Assembly (NCBI RefSeq): GCF_028453695.1
Contig: NC_135778.1
Coordinates: forward strand, 4,474,166-4,538,165
Direction of reading: 5' to 3'
Length of the DNA: 64,000 nucleotides
Source of the DNA: Augochlora pura
Lineage: Eukaryota; Arthropoda; Insecta; Hymenoptera; Halictidae
A model generated the notes under the pieces. The model ran no database searches and was not told the DNA's origin. It saw nothing but the letters and a program-made list of their open reading frames with translations. Position numbers and translations under genes: made by a program. Below are positions 31,605-45,031 of the stretch, in pieces (the stretch's first letter is position 1; the number at the start of each line of letters is the position of its first letter).

Positions 31605-34600
31605 CTAAAAAAGATCCCCAAAAGGTACTATTTTATTATAAATTTTTAGGTACTTAATTATAAATTTTCTATATTATATATTTATATATATATATATATA
31701 TATGTATACTAATCCATATTTCCTCATTATTTCATTAGCTAACAAGAACGTTTACGGTAAATCCGGTTCGCTTTTCAGTTAAAAACTGTACGAATTCATT
31801 GAATAATTAATTATTATCGAATTAGAAGCGTCCTGAATTTTTAACCAACAAATCAAAGTCCTCGATTTAATCGGCTAATTGACTTAACCGTTTATTTATT
31901 GTGTCATTTAACTCGGCACCCTAATCGAATCAAAGCCTAATCCAGTTCAATTATCGGTTCGTTTCGCTCGTTGATCAGATTCCGTATCGAGGCAATTTCG
32001 ATGCGCTATTTTTTTACGAAAAAAAATAGATACAAGCAACAATGTATCTCGATGGTATAATTCGAATTTAGAACCGTGCCTCTGTTGTTCCAATTTTAAA
32101 GTATCGGTGTCATCAAACGCGTGGAGTAAAATTCTGTGTTACCCCAGTTTCTCGATGTCGGTGAATTATTTATCGGCTGGCATAATGTAACAGCCACGCC
32201 GATACACGTAAAATTCGTAACGCTCGCGCATCGCGTCGGATATTCTTCCGCTTTCAAACGTTCGCGTTCGATCCACGCGACGACGAAATCCGCCAAAAAT
32301 TATGCCAGATTTGCTTCCAGTTACGGAAACGAGAAAACCGCGTTCATAGTATACCATTACATCATAAATCGACGCGAACGTGTACCGCGGATTCCGGACA
32401 GGAGCGGTTCTCGGTAGCTGATTTGCATTCGTATCTTTTTTCGTGCACGCTCTTTCCCCTGGAGCTGGCCAACGAACAAGAAAGAAAAAAGAAGTCGTTT
32501 GAGCAGACCATGCGCACTGAGTGTGAACGCAAAACAATGGATTGTTCGGGTGTCACGGTTGACTTGCCGGTTCAACGATCCGTTAGGAGCCGAGCAATTT
32601 AAGAGCCGAGCGGATTCCGAAATGCTTAACGCTTCCGTCACCTGTTTTAATCAGAAACACGGGCGAAATTGTCTTCCCTGTAACGGAGAAAAACGAAGAA
32701 CAATGGAGGAGCCGGCGAAATATTAAAAATAATATTCTAGATTAAAAATAAAGAGTAAAGTTGTTCTTTAGAATTTGCATTTTTGTTTATATTTTCCTGT
32801 TCGTGTTACAGTATGTGAAACAATTATGTTAAATGCAGTCAGCGTTATTTTTTAAACTGTACATTTTTATACACGTCCTATAGCTATATTTCTAGCCTTT
32901 TATGACAATTAAAGTACTAAAATTTCAACAATATAATTTAACAACAGAGAAGCTTTTACGTAATTGCGATTTCTGTAAATCGATGCGTTATTCAGGTCGC
33001 CTCTTTTACAATATTTTATTATGTTAACTTAGGATTCTAAATTGTGTTTGCGCATCGTCGTATTTCAAATAATAATTTCAACGTTTCACGAGCGTTTCGC
33101 GCTACACGTCCGCGCCTGCATCGCAACGGAACGTTCGGCGTCTTGAGAAATCTCGTATAACAATTTCGAGGGGAAACATGATACCCGACGTGATGCAATG
33201 AAAGATTCAATGAAACTATGCGCCCTTACGCAATTTGCCACGGCAATTTTCACGTCGTTCGAATGAAATCGCCGATGGACCGTCGCAAAGTGAAATGCTC
33301 GATCGCGCGAAACGACGATCCGAATCCAATGATAATTTAATTACCAGCTGCGGCTGAATTTCCCACTTAGAGCTTCGTCTATCGACGGGTCCGGTTAAAA
33401 AACGACTCGCGTTCTTCGTAATTGTTACTAACCATAGATTGTTGCAGAAAAAATCCAAATCTTAATTTATTTATTACTGTCTAATAAAAATAGTTTTATC
33501 GTTCATTGAAAACGGCTACTTGTTACGCGAATAAGTTTGAATTATTTTGTACGATTAACAGAAGTAATTTTGACGGTTTGACAATTTTTTTGAAAATCGT
33601 AAAAGCCAAAATAATGTAATATTCGCTGCATCTCTCTTATTATCTTGCAATTCGACGCGATTGTCTAAAGTGCGACGATGAAACATGAACCGCGAATCAT
33701 TCGCGCAACTGTTCGAGCGTACGCGCGAAGAAAACGACCGCGGATGAATTGATCTCCGTCCACAAAGTAGCGAAATTATTGTCGTCATCTCCGCTTTATC
33801 GCAAAGACGAGAACATTATCGTATTCGACGAAATATAAATCATTGTTAGCCGCTAACGACCCTCGCAGAGACGAACCCGCGGCGATAAAAAAAGGACGAG
33901 ATCGAGTCCGAGTTCTTGCCCGGCCGTCGAATTCCTCGAAGTCACACTCGATTCCATCCATTTCACAAATTAACTCGCAGATCCCTCCAGATTAGCGGGC
34001 TCGTTAAGTGAAAAAGAGAAAAAAAAAGAAAAGAAAAGAGGAAGGAAAGACGAGCTCTGTTCCACGAATGTTAAAACGCATTTACTTAACATTCGCCGGC
34101 TGCGTTACGAGCGACCGCGTTAATTTCGTTTTCGTTCCACGGGGCGCGCGCGTATCCGCCGTCGAAGGAGCTCGGTGAACAGAAGAGGAAAAACGAGAAG
34201 CCGGAACATTTATCTGAGCCCGGCGCATTGACAACCGAGTACAGCTCGCGGCGGCCGCGTCACGTGAGGGGGTTTTTTTCGAAAAATTTTAGAGTACCCT
34301 CGTACGTTTCCACGTGCTAATTTTAAAGGAACCATTAACGCTACGCGCGTCCCCGGTCATTAAGATAAGAGTAAGTGCTACTAAGTGTCCCGCGGATAAG
34401 GGACGTGACCAGCATCTCTCTGTCCCATAGAGACGATCCGTTTCACGGGTGTCGTTCGAAACGCGCGCGAAACGTGTCCACCGTATTTGCATTGTTCGAC
34501 CTTAGGGCAATAACGCCGATACGCGCAAAGACGCTCCCGCCGACGATTTTTCCGTCCCCACCCCACCTCCGTCCCCTCCACCACCGCCTCGTTGTGTTCG

Positions 34601-35000
34601 GCCAGGAATTTACGCGCGAGATTCATCGTGAATTCCTTGAGGACTCGCCGATGGTTTCACGCGCGCACACGGTGGCACCCTCGAACGTGCATGCACGCCG
34701 GATCTCTGATTTTCGAGGAACTGTCGGCACTCGGCCACCGTTTAACCCCCTTGGCGCTATAATCACGTGTCGGACTCGTGACAAAGATCTCATGCAAGAT
34801 CTAGTAATTATGAATAATATTCATAGTCTCATATTTAAGTCTCCTTTAAATTGAAATTAAATTTGAATTATTCAAGTATATAAACGAAAGTAAATAAAGA
34901 CAATTGAAGAAACGAAAATTGCTTGGTCCTGTTAGGGAAAATATTGGGGATGAATAAGAGCTAATCAACGCATAAGGCATCCTAGTGCGAGGGATTAACG
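31605..35000. other. Upstream region of corazonin; no gene recognised
   Basis: It holds the 5' UTR intron and presumably the promoter of corazonin, whose untranslated first exon I cannot place. A TA microsatellite lies at about 31675-31710. CpG-rich segments (32100-32700, 33060-33400, 33690-34800) carry only domain-free overlapping frames. Confidence 0.4.
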
Positions 35001-38000
35001 ATCAATTTTTACTGATTTTAAAGATCGGTGCTCCTACCTTGGCTGAAAAACTGAAGACAGGTTTCCAAAAGTTGAAAAATTGAGTTCTTGAAAAATCATG
35101 AGAATGACTTTTATACCTCTATAAAAATAACGAGACTGAATTTATTTATATCCGTCTATTTCATAAACAATGGAAGCTCATTGGAAACTTTTCTGGGAAA
35201 TAAACTTTATAAAGTCAACGATTTTGGTACAATAATATGAAACGCGCTACTTTTACCGACGCAACAACTCACTTTAGAACAAAGGACCGTGCGAGTAATA
35301 ATTGATTGTAACAACTAACTACAGTTGTAACAACTAACATAATATTCTTTAGGCATTCGCAATGCCTAAATTGTAATTACCCCCAACTTCTGAACAATTT
35401 GACTTCAACAACAAAATTTTCATTATCAAATTCAATTGAAAATTAAACTTAAATAAAATTTTCAATTTCAAACCAAATAAACCTAAAAATAATTCAACCA
35501 AAATTATTTCAATTAAATTTGAAATAAAATCACATTTCCAAGTTCCCTTATTCTTCGTTTATCAGACGTTCGCGCGCTAGTATAACCACGCAAATTGTCC
35601 CAGCATGCTTGGGAAATAAATTTTATTCGACGGATTAAAAAATCAATACGACAGATTGAATCTCATGCGAATAACTCACTACGCAATCAAAGAAATCAAT
35701 CATCCGAAACAGCAATCCCCCCCTCCCGAACGGGGGAAGAAAAATAATCGCGAGCTCGATAAACTGTGATCTCGTGCCATTCCATCGGTGCAGCGGATAC
35801 CGATCAAAAGTCGATTTTTTTTTTTTATTTTCGACGACTCGGGGATCCTTCATTCTGGTTCTGTTTTCTTTTTCTGTCTTTTGTATAAATTAAATCTATC
35901 CCTCATAGCCGTTAATATCGTTTCGCTATTCTTTACAATTTGCGCGTACAATGTGAAAAATATATTTGTAAAAATTACGTTCTGCGAGCAAATTGAACGA
36001 GATTTTGAAATATACTTTCACGTATTTTACGGCGCTTGATGAATTGTTAAAGCGTTGGAATCAGACCCCGGCAGAAATCTTTGGAAATAGAAATGATAAT
36101 ACGGCTATTGAACTGATGGATCATTTAGATTATAATACCGTTCGCATGTTGAACTTAATTTGATTACATATTGTTAGAATTATATAATTATGTAATATTC
36201 GACGTTGTGACAGTGAGAGCCAGAATTCAAGTATTACTTAAAATGAAATTATTGGTACAGCTAATAAAGTTTTCGATTTTTAGAACCGAATTAAGTTATT
36301 AAATCGGGAAATAACGTTATTGAGACAGGTAATAATCGCATTACAAAAGTCATTGTAAATTACATTTCAAACCATAAAATTTAATGAGCATACCGTATTC
36401 GCTAATAATTTGTTTATCGGATATTGCTTTCCCATCGATTATTTTGAATGTTAGTTATATTTTCTAGACATCTCATTAACTTGTAAATTGTTTGCAATCT
36501 TCCCCACCGTATTATCGTACAATTTATTTCGCGTTATAGCAATTATAAACTCCGGCTGTCCTATTTACTTTGCCCATTTTTCGGCAATAAATATTGGTCT
36601 GTCTACGTTTTATTTATGGCCATTAGCCGCTCCATTACCTGCACGCGGTTTGTTAGAATTATTTTCTTTACGAGCAACATGTTTTCTAATCACCTTAATC
36701 TTTGTATTTCGGTGTATTCCTTCGTTACGGTTGGAGAGGAAATTGTTTCCAAATAACGCTCATTAAATCTGAATAATTTAGAAGAATTACTGGATCACGC
36801 GAGACCACTATTAAAAAAGTATCGTCTTTTTTCGGCGTTATGCAGCTACGAACAGCATTGTTTGTATTGGAAGATTGAGTCGACGAATTCGAAAGGGAAT
36901 TATTATATCGTACGGGAATATTTCTAAACGGAATATTTCTAAAATGTCGGAACAGTTGTAAAATGTTTTTTAACCGAAAACACCGTAATGTTAAAAAAAG
37001 GAAACATTATTTAGTATCATTACTGTTACCTTAATAATTCTTTGATAATGACGATAAGTCCGAGAACGTTCCGATGAGCTAGTTACCTCAAAATTGACTG
37101 ACACCAGAAATCGTTGGAAGCAGCTTTATATAGGGAAACCATGTCTCACCCTTCATTCATATATCTCTTGTTAGAACCCCTTCTCTCGCGTAGTTCTATA
37201 CCGCGTACCATGTTATCAAAAGTTTGGACTTGATAACGCATTTAATAGAATCGGTCATACCAAGGATACTAATTACTATTAGGAACCATTGTACCGAACC
37301 TACTGGAAACTAGATCAAATTACACGTTAATTTCTAATTGATACGTTAAAAGTTTCTACAAGGGTTGTTAATTCTAACGAACAATGGTCTGCCGTAGTTT
37401 ATCCATTACATCTCATATTGAATAGACTACTACGTCATCGACCCTAAACCAACGATGCAGAAACTGATTCACGTGCTTGAACCCTTGTTTAACTAATAAC
37501 AGCATATGTTATTAATGTTTTAAAACAGAACACTGCGCGAGGATAATTTCAGCATTGCACTTTCGTGATCTTTACATTGTCCTTCGTGTAATACAAAAAA
37601 TTCTTTTTTATTTTACACTGATTTCCTCTTTCACGGTTGTTGGAATTATAAAAATATCACTAGAAGAAATATTTTTGATAAACTTCTTTATTTAAGCATA
37701 TAATAACAATAGAAATAATACAAAGTTTGTGTAAATCGTATCCTGTCACGGATTATTTAATAATTACAGAATGTTGTTATAATTTATAATGTAATTTATG
37801 ATACATAATTACTTACAATTCAGTAATTTTTCTTATTTTCTGATTTCTTCGTAGATAAAATAATTCATTTGATTAATGTCTAATTAATCTGGTATGATTT
37901 GCCTTCAGTCCAATTTTTGTAAATAATGACGACGATTTCAAAAAATTAGAAAGGCAAAAAGGAAGTAGTTTTACAATTCATAATTAAACAACATTTTCAC

Positions 38001-38300
38001 ATTATAGTTTTGTATTATCAGTCTTATGGTGTTTCCATAAATCGACAATTAAATATGATGTAAATTTTAAAAACTCTTTCCGTTCGTACACGAGGTGATT
38101 GTAAAGTCTAAATTTAATTTAAATATAATTTCAAACAATGCACAACAATAAATTGATTTAAACACAGTATTATTAAATTAGATTTAAAAAAAGACTTGTG
38201 CCCTTTCGTTTTTTGTTCATATAATGTTCTCACAATTGACAATGACAATGTTGACTTATAAAATAACAAGGATATAAATAAATACACAGTTTGTTGTTCA
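35001..38300. other. No gene recognised; possible enhancer at 36500-36770
   Basis: AT-rich intergenic DNA. The segment 36500-36770 stands out as less AT-rich, with TTTATGGCCATTAGC, CTCCATTACCTGCACG and TTATTTCGCG motifs and a stop-free but domain-free frame. It may be a conserved non-coding element. CpG frequency falls steadily through this region. Confidence 0.35.
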
Positions 38301-39792
38301 ACAATAACGTTTATTTTTTGTTAATTATTGATAAAAGCTTCATGTATAAAACAGATCTTCTGTACATTTGTAATATCATTAAAGATACACTCAGTCTCCA
38401 AAATCTATTATGACATCCCTTTCAACAGAAAATTACATTCCTTAAATACGTCAGTGTCAAAAAATTGTTGAAAGGAAACATTAAATGTTACTTTTATAAA
38501 GAATACCAACTGAGAGTATGTTAACCTTTGACTGATCACAAATCATTGTGACAATTATGTACTACATTTGTTCCTAGATTCTTTATAAGAGCAACCGCAA
38601 AGTCAGGTAAACGTAAAATATATCACACAGTGATATTTTTTAGAGCATAATGTCGTAAGACATATAGTCCGTGTTGTCATCTCATTGTGTGCATATTCTA
38701 TTAAACGTTCGTTCACTCGGTACTGTGAAAACATGTGTTTTATATGATGTATGCCATAATTGGTAACTGTACGACTGATCATTGCGTGAAAAGCCAGTGC
38801 TCTTACTTATAGAGAATATGTGTACTGTTCTCTACATCAGAATCTAATGCATAAATGTAATTCAATGACTTTAATATCACAACATTCTTGCCTAACAATT
38901 GAGATAATTTGAACGTATATTATTTAAAATAAACTAATATGGCTCTAGGAAGCAGTGTTTGGGACACTGCGTTTCGTCAAAGTCAAAATAAATACTAGAT
39001 CTCGTCTAAAGTGAAGCGTAAATGTAGTTCTCAGGTAGAAAGTAAAAAGCTACACTCGTCAACAATATTGAGCAATAAATTTGAAAAAATCTCAAATACG
39101 TGCCTTTTCATATAAAAACCGATCACTAAAAACTTATTGAACGATTTATCTCTTCAACAAATGCAAAAGCGTTAGTTAGGTAAACGAAACTTTTTTAATC
39201 AATGCGAATGCATTTCATGTAATAAGAAATTTTAGTAACTAAAAGTAGTGAAATGTTTGCATAAAAAGAACTACAATATTACTTACTACAATTCAAAAAA
39301 CTTCGTACTTTACGAACTTTTCGAATTTATAAAAAAATGTCAGTTTTTAGTACATGTGTTACAATATATACATTTTAGCAAATTTTGTCTTTTACTACTT
39401 CAAATTAAATAATCCATATCCCTGTATCATTAAGAAAATTGAAAACCTATTTACTTTACACAATTTGAACATATGTATCTTATGTAATGCTATTAATCAA
39501 CAACTCAGTTTGTTAGTCTGTGCTTACGATGCAATTAATTACATCTTTGGATAATGTGATTAAGATCACGCTGTAAAAATCAGTTTATGAAATAAAACTG
39601 TTAATCACAATTTCTATGGTTTCACCCATATCAGCTTAATGTCATTCCTATCCCACGCAATGCATTTTCAATGCACATCTGTCTTAAAACTAGCCATTAA
39701 ATTCATTAGCCTGTTACTAACACCGTCCAAAACAGTATATGGCACATGTATCTCACACGATGCTCATTCAAAAAACTTTCAATAGAATGTCT
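38301..39792 (-). other. Probable long 3' UTR of the MTFR1-like gene
   Basis: This is AT-rich minus-strand sequence following the stop codon at 39793. A minus-strand AATAAA lies near 38309. The 3' UTR length is inferred from the absence of other genes and is not fixed. Confidence 0.3.
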
Positions 39793-40760
39793 TCATGCAT
39801 CACTCGGAAGAGAATCATCCAGTGCCAAATTAGCTGTAGAGTTCCTAGTGTTGCCAGAATTCGTTTGAACATATCGTTTTCGCAATATCTCTAGCAAGTC
39901 GTTACAAGGACTGTTCTCACGTTTGATATGAAAATTTCGTCCTCTTGGTGATCTGAAAAATAACATTGCACCATCTTAGAATTTGCAACGAGTATGTACA
40001 ACAAACATGATAAACATAGTAATCACTTACTTAGCAACTGAAGTTAGTTGAACACCCTCAGCATTTTTAAAAACATCGATCATAGATGCTTGTGAATTTA
40101 ATGGTGTTTTGTGTTCCTCAACTTTATGTTCTTGCAAACTTGCTCTCCTCGCGATATGAGGAGTTGTAGGTGGTGGTAATGGCGGTGGCGGTGGTGGTGG
40201 TGGTGGTTGTATCTGTGTAGCATTTTCGCTATCACCATTTGCTAGAGATGCGGTGGACGTGTCTGAAATAAGTTTTGACTCATAGACTCATTTTAATATA
40301 TGCACTAAATAATAAGTGACAGAATAAAATATATATTTTCTACTTATACGAACATCTAGATTGCTTATTGCTTTTAACTATCGCCGCTATTTGTTCCCTA
40401 AGTTCTTGAAGTTCCTGCTCTAATGCTAGCAATCGAACTTCGGATCCAAAACTAAGTGGTTCCAATAAATCTGGCCTGATATTAGAGAACCTAATATAAA
40501 ACATATATTTTTGAGTAAATGAATTATTAAATTACTAAAACCATATAAAATTCACATCTACAACTGTATAATTACCTTGCTTGTTCAAATCCATTTGTAT
40601 TTTTAAAATCACTGCTGGTTTCTTCATTGATCATAGAACTTGTCATCGAATGTAAAGGTGTAACACTGACATATATTTTTGGTGGTGGTTTCAAAGGCAA
40701 AAACGAACCAATTCTACGGACAATGCTTCTTCTTTTTCCATAATATTTTGGTTCACACAT
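39793..40760 (-). CDS. Mtfr1: Mitochondrial fission regulator 1-like protein
   Basis: Four exons: 40760-40576, about 40490-40354, 40262-40031 and 39952-39793, for 237 residues. Landmarks of the MTFR1/MTFR2 family appear in order: YYGKRRSIVRRIG (7-18), a predicted coiled coil (LLALEQELQELREQIAAIV, about 82-100), a proline run (about 127-139), SMIDVFKNAEGVQLTSVAKSPRG, and a C-terminal DLLEILRKRY. Vertebrate MTFR1 acts at mitochondria and promotes fission. The start is set by an in-frame stop (TGA) just upstream in the spliced leader. The leader exon ends at GAAAG|GTGAGG (about 41010) and carries a 25-codon upstream ORF. The exon 2 donor is unclear: the strong GTATAAGT breaks the frame, and only a weak GTTCGT keeps it. 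Confidence 0.85.
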
Positions 40761-43411
40761 CTAGAATGAAAAAGTAGAATCACTCTCTACCAATATGAAA
40801 ATTTCAAACATTAAAGAAATTAATACCACAAGTACAGAAACAATAGATTTGTATATGTTAATAAAAAATGTAATTACGTAAAACTAACAAATCTATATTT
40901 GATTACATACTACGATATGTTATAGTGCCTCAGGACATTGTGTGGTTAGTAACACATGGTATTCATACATGTTACTTTGCATAGCAATGAAAATTCGATG
41001 CCTCACCTTTCAAATTATTTATTGTCTCGTGGAAAATCCAATTCCGCAGATCAGTTGTTGAAATGAAATTCTAACTGTATATCTTATAGAGTACATCAGG
41101 GTCGTCTGAAATTCGAAATTAAAATAGCTCCCTTACATTGACGCAAAGCCAACATCTGACGACAGGTTGTCGTCGTAATTCGGAAACTTCAATGGAAAGC
41201 GGCTTAAAGTATGAAACTTAAAATGTGTTTTTTCAAATTCGATGAAAAGAAACGTATTATATTCATGATTTTTCCTTCATATTAATTTTAATTATAATGT
41301 TTCCTATATTTACCAACAAAAATTATATATAAATGCACATTACGAAATTCAATTCTTTATATTATTATTATGTTTATACATTTTTGTATGAAAATTATAA
41401 GAAAGTATTCTTATTTTTGCTACGATTTGAAAATCTGTTTCCAGTAAAGCAAGTAGAGAAATGATAATGTTTTACAATATAAATACATACGCAACGTAAA
41501 CAAACTTGAGATTTTTGGATGGAGGGAATATCAAAATTATTAACTCAAATTTCATAAAATAAAAATCTCAGCAAGTAATTAAAAAGAAAACTATTTATTC
41601 CTGATATTCATAAAATATCATTGAAATGAAAATTGTAGGAATACTTAACGAAAAAAAGTTATAGAATTACTTTTAAAAAATATGTAAGTGTTTTTAATTT
41701 TTTAGTTTCTTTGAAAACCAAAATGTAGTTTATAACAGAAACTTTATTTGCTTTTCTTAGTATCATATTCTATGTCTGTACCAAAAATTATTAACATATT
41801 ACTTGCATCATATATGTTCATTCTTTTTATGTAACTTTATACCTTTTGTATGTTAAATAACAAATTAAATGACATATACATATATCTACACATGTTTATG
41901 TACGTATGTGCACATGTATGTATATTCGTACAATCTATGCAAAATAGCAGCTATATAGTTTAATGTACAATAAACTTTGTAATGTCCGTTTTGGCATTCA
42001 TTATACAAACTTTTACATAATAGTTGTAGAACACAAACTTATTACAGACTTATTTATATAATATGTACATTTATAGCTGAACCCGCATATTACACTGCCT
42101 TAACCCAAATACACATAGTATCATTCTACATTGATGTACTTTTAAAACATAACAATTTCTTGTGCATGTTCTATGGCACATAATACAATTACAAATTTGC
42201 ATTGTCAATTGTACAACTGGCTTATAGAAGACGTAGTAATATCTGTATACATTTCTTGCAACTGGAAAATACTAAAAGTGTAGATATTTGTAAGGAAACT
42301 AAATCGCTTTGATGTACTAAATATTACTTAATGTATTCAAGTTTTTATCACTATTAAGTTTGTTACATATCATAGGACTGTATATACATTACTGTTTATA
42401 CAATTTTATGTACATATAAGGCATATATTAAGAGACAAAGTAAAAAGTATGTATTATATAGAATTGTTACAACAACATAAAAAAAAGGTATACTGACACA
42501 CATTTTCAAAATTGACAAGTGTAATGTCGAATGAAATAAAATATTTTTTACAAAAAGAATATAGAAATATTTTAGGAAAAGTATATCAAGTATTACACTT
42601 ATCAAATATAATGTTGGTAACAGTATACATTGAATACAATTCACTTTATCAAGAAAGCGTGACATGTGGTAAGTGAAATAAATAGTCCTGATACTGAAAC
42701 AGAAAACAAAAACTGTCGACGACAAATGAAAAATGAATTGTGTAGAGTAAAGAATCATTTCCTAAAAATTATTTATATCTTTGTTTAGAATGAAAGAACC
42801 AGGTTGTATTGTATTAAAAGGCAAAATATTGCTTAATCACAGACATATTCATTTACTATCCATCATGGCACATGTTTAAAATTTAGAAAGACAAAATATG
42901 GAAGCAGAGCTAAACTCTTCTTTGAAGGTGAAAACAATATACTGTCGTTGTAGTGTAGTGTGCACAAGAAATATACTACATTTAAATGGTATATATAAAA
43001 TGTACAACTGTTACAATCTTAACAGAATATTCTTTCACAACCTCGATAGGATAAATGTCTCACACAGGCAGTCTATTATAATTATCATACATTTTCTTAC
43101 AACCTCGCTAGTTTTTGGAAATGAATAAATGAAATTGAATTCTTTTATAAGCACCAGTTTGACAGACCTAGCGTGACTCTGATATCGTCTGATCGTTTTG
43201 TATTCTTCCACTTTTCTTTTTATTAAATAGCTACTTTCCCCTAAAAGATTTTATGTATATAAAAACGTTAAAGCTCACTGCACACAGATTTGAGTTTTAG
43301 TGCAAAAATATCAAATGCTGTGTGATTAGGATTGCCAGGCTTGTAACATTTAAATATCTATTAATTTGTGTTCTTAATTTTTATAATTTATCTTGCAATT
43401 TGAAGCTTTCA
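40761..43411. other. 5' leader of the MTFR1-like gene and 3' region of the upstream gene
   Basis: The MTFR1 leader exon is near 41010-41120. The remainder is very AT-rich and may include the 3' UTR of the ORF ending at 43412. A minus-strand AATAAA lies near 43220. Frames at 42396-42758 and 42898-43128 are hydrophobic or short, without homology I recognise. Confidence 0.4.
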
Positions 43412-45031
43412 TTATAGTTCATCATCGATATGTTTACTTCCATGTACATAAGATGGAGTTTGCGTTTCTTGCTCAATTCGAATAGAGGATTCACTATTTT
43501 CTTCCTCGGATGTTCGTAGTTTATCTTTAAAATCTTTAGGTGGATGAGAAGACATAATTTTATTGTTATTCATGTTACGATTAACGGAATGCTCAGTATT
43601 TGGTATACTTTTCTGATTATCTTGAATACAAATGGTTTCATCTTCTACCTTTTGTAACACTGCTTCGCCTCCATCTTTCATTATCGTTTTTACATTTGGT
43701 GAACTTATTTGTGAACCTATTAATTGAAAATCATTGGTGTTTAGTGAAGTTTCTTCATACGTTTGTTTCTCAACGCTATTGTTATTAGTAACAGTCTCTG
43801 AAAACTCTAGGTTATTTGATTGTATATTTTTCAAAGATTTTAGAAGAGAGTTAACAAGCTCTTCTACCTCATCAATTTCATTTTGACTTTGTGAAGACAC
43901 GTTCGAGATAACATTATTAATTGTTTCTGTGCTTGTATTATCTGCAACGTCCTTTGTAATATCAATATGTCCTTTATATTTCTTCATATGATCTTCAAGT
44001 TTTTTCACGTATTCTTCATAATTTTTAATGTGGTCAGATTTTTGTACTTGTTCTAATTTTGTTAATATAAAATATTGAAAATTTTTAAATTTTCCAACCT
44101 TAATATCATCATTTTTCTGAGGCATTTTAACAACTTCAGATTTCATTTCTGGTTTAAAACTTTCAATGCTATCTTTTATAAATTCTGCAATGTCCAGTGT
44201 TTCGAAACTTTTCAAATCTCTTTTCCAATTATTAATTACTACATCATAGAAAGAATTTTTATTGAATTTTACGAGCGTCTGTTCCATATATTTTTGTGCT
44301 CTGTTAGATAATATTTCTTGGTATTCTTTGTGCACTGCTTTGCTAAATTGATCTAATAGGGCTAGATGTTTGATACTTTCATCTTCGATGTCAAAACGGC
44401 TCAGTACCAATTTTCTGAAAAATTCATAGTTAATATCTTCGGCATTGCCGAGTTGCATCAACCTAATTAGTTGTTCACGATTTGGACTCTCGATTTTCAT
44501 AGTTTTTAGCACTGTTGTTACAGTGTTCATATTTAATACCAAAAGATCCATTTTCGTTAATAAATATTGCTTCAATAATTTTATATTATTGGAATCCATT
44601 AACTGACCCATTGTTGTAATGGACGGATTTGGAGAGACTTCACTTAATTCTTTTAAAAACCATAAAACTTTACTTTTTAGAGACATATTTAATAATTTAT
44701 CTATTTCTCCTCGTGACTTCAATATCCAATTACAGTAGCCTTCTAATATGAAACTTCTAATTTGTAGGCCTGTATTTTGCTTCGTATCCGCGTATATCTG
44801 GTTGACGAAGACTTCTTTCAATTGACGCCATTGTTGTTCTATTAAACTGCTATCTTCCGAAGTCTTCGTGACGTGAGTACATTTATTTGTCGATGCGATT
44901 CTTATTTCTCCACCAAGCAGATCTTTGACAATCACTGCATGCAAATTAGAAAAAACAACCATGTCCTCTTCATCTACTTCATGTTTCGTCTCGGTGGCCA
45001 TTTCCACATTCGCCCCGCTGCTTCCAGATGT
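43412..45031 (-). CDS. Large single-exon ORF ending in HIDDEL; likely C-terminal exon of EDEM3, else a separate gene
   Basis: One exon encodes 539 residues from the acceptor TTTTTTTATGACAG|ACA at 45032. Joined to the donor ACACCACAG|GTCTGT at 45522 it continues the EDEM3 frame in phase 0. As an independent gene it would start at ATG 45001 (good context GAAATGG, 529 residues), with an in-frame TGA spanning the acceptor. The first 260 residues are mostly helical in character (WRQLKEVFVNQIY, ILEGYCNWILKSR, YQEILSNRAQKYMEQTL). The rest is acidic, asparagine- and serine-rich with coiled-coil stretches. I recognise no domain. The C-terminus KHIDDEL resembles a KDEL-type ER-retrieval signal, which fits EDEM3, whose human form also ends in KDEL. 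Confidence 0.7.
   Translation of the reverse strand, partial: TSGSSGANVEMATETKHEVDEEDMVVFSNLHAVIVKDLLGGEIRIASTNKCTHVTKTSEDSSLIEQQWRQLKEVFVNQIYADTKQNTGLQIRSFILEGYCNWILKSRGEIDKLLNMSLKSKVLWFLKELSEVSPNPSITTMGQLMDSNNIKLLKQYLLTKMDLLVLNMNTVTTVLKTMKIESPNREQLIRLMQLGNAEDINYEFFRKLVLSRFDIEDESIKHLALLDQFSKAVHKEYQEILSNRAQKYMEQTLVKFNKNSFYDVVINNWKRDLKSFETLDIAEFIKDSIESFKPEMKSEVVKMPQKNDDIKVGKFKNFQYFILTKLEQVQKSDHIKNYEEYVKKLEDHMKKYKGHIDITKDVADNTSTETINNVISNVSSQSQNEIDEVEELVNSLLKSLKNIQSNNLEFSETVTNNNSVEKQTYEETSLNTNDFQLIGSQISSPNVKTIMKDGGEAVLQKVEDETICIQDNQKSIPNTEHSVNRNMNNNKIMSSHPPKDFKDKLRTSEEENSESSIRIEQETQTPSYVHGSKHIDDEL

Noticed and set aside
34375..34854. 159-codon plus-strand frame
   Set aside because: Compositional open frame in CpG-rich DNA; no homology and no supporting splice sites.
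42396..42758. Hydrophobic 120-codon minus-strand frame
   Set aside because: AT-rich DNA gives Phe/Ile/Tyr/Leu-rich chance translations. No transporter or receptor motif is present, and the position suits a 3' UTR.
43600..44311. Plus-strand frames inside the large minus-strand ORF
   Set aside because: They are antisense shadows of the 1.6-kb coding exon.
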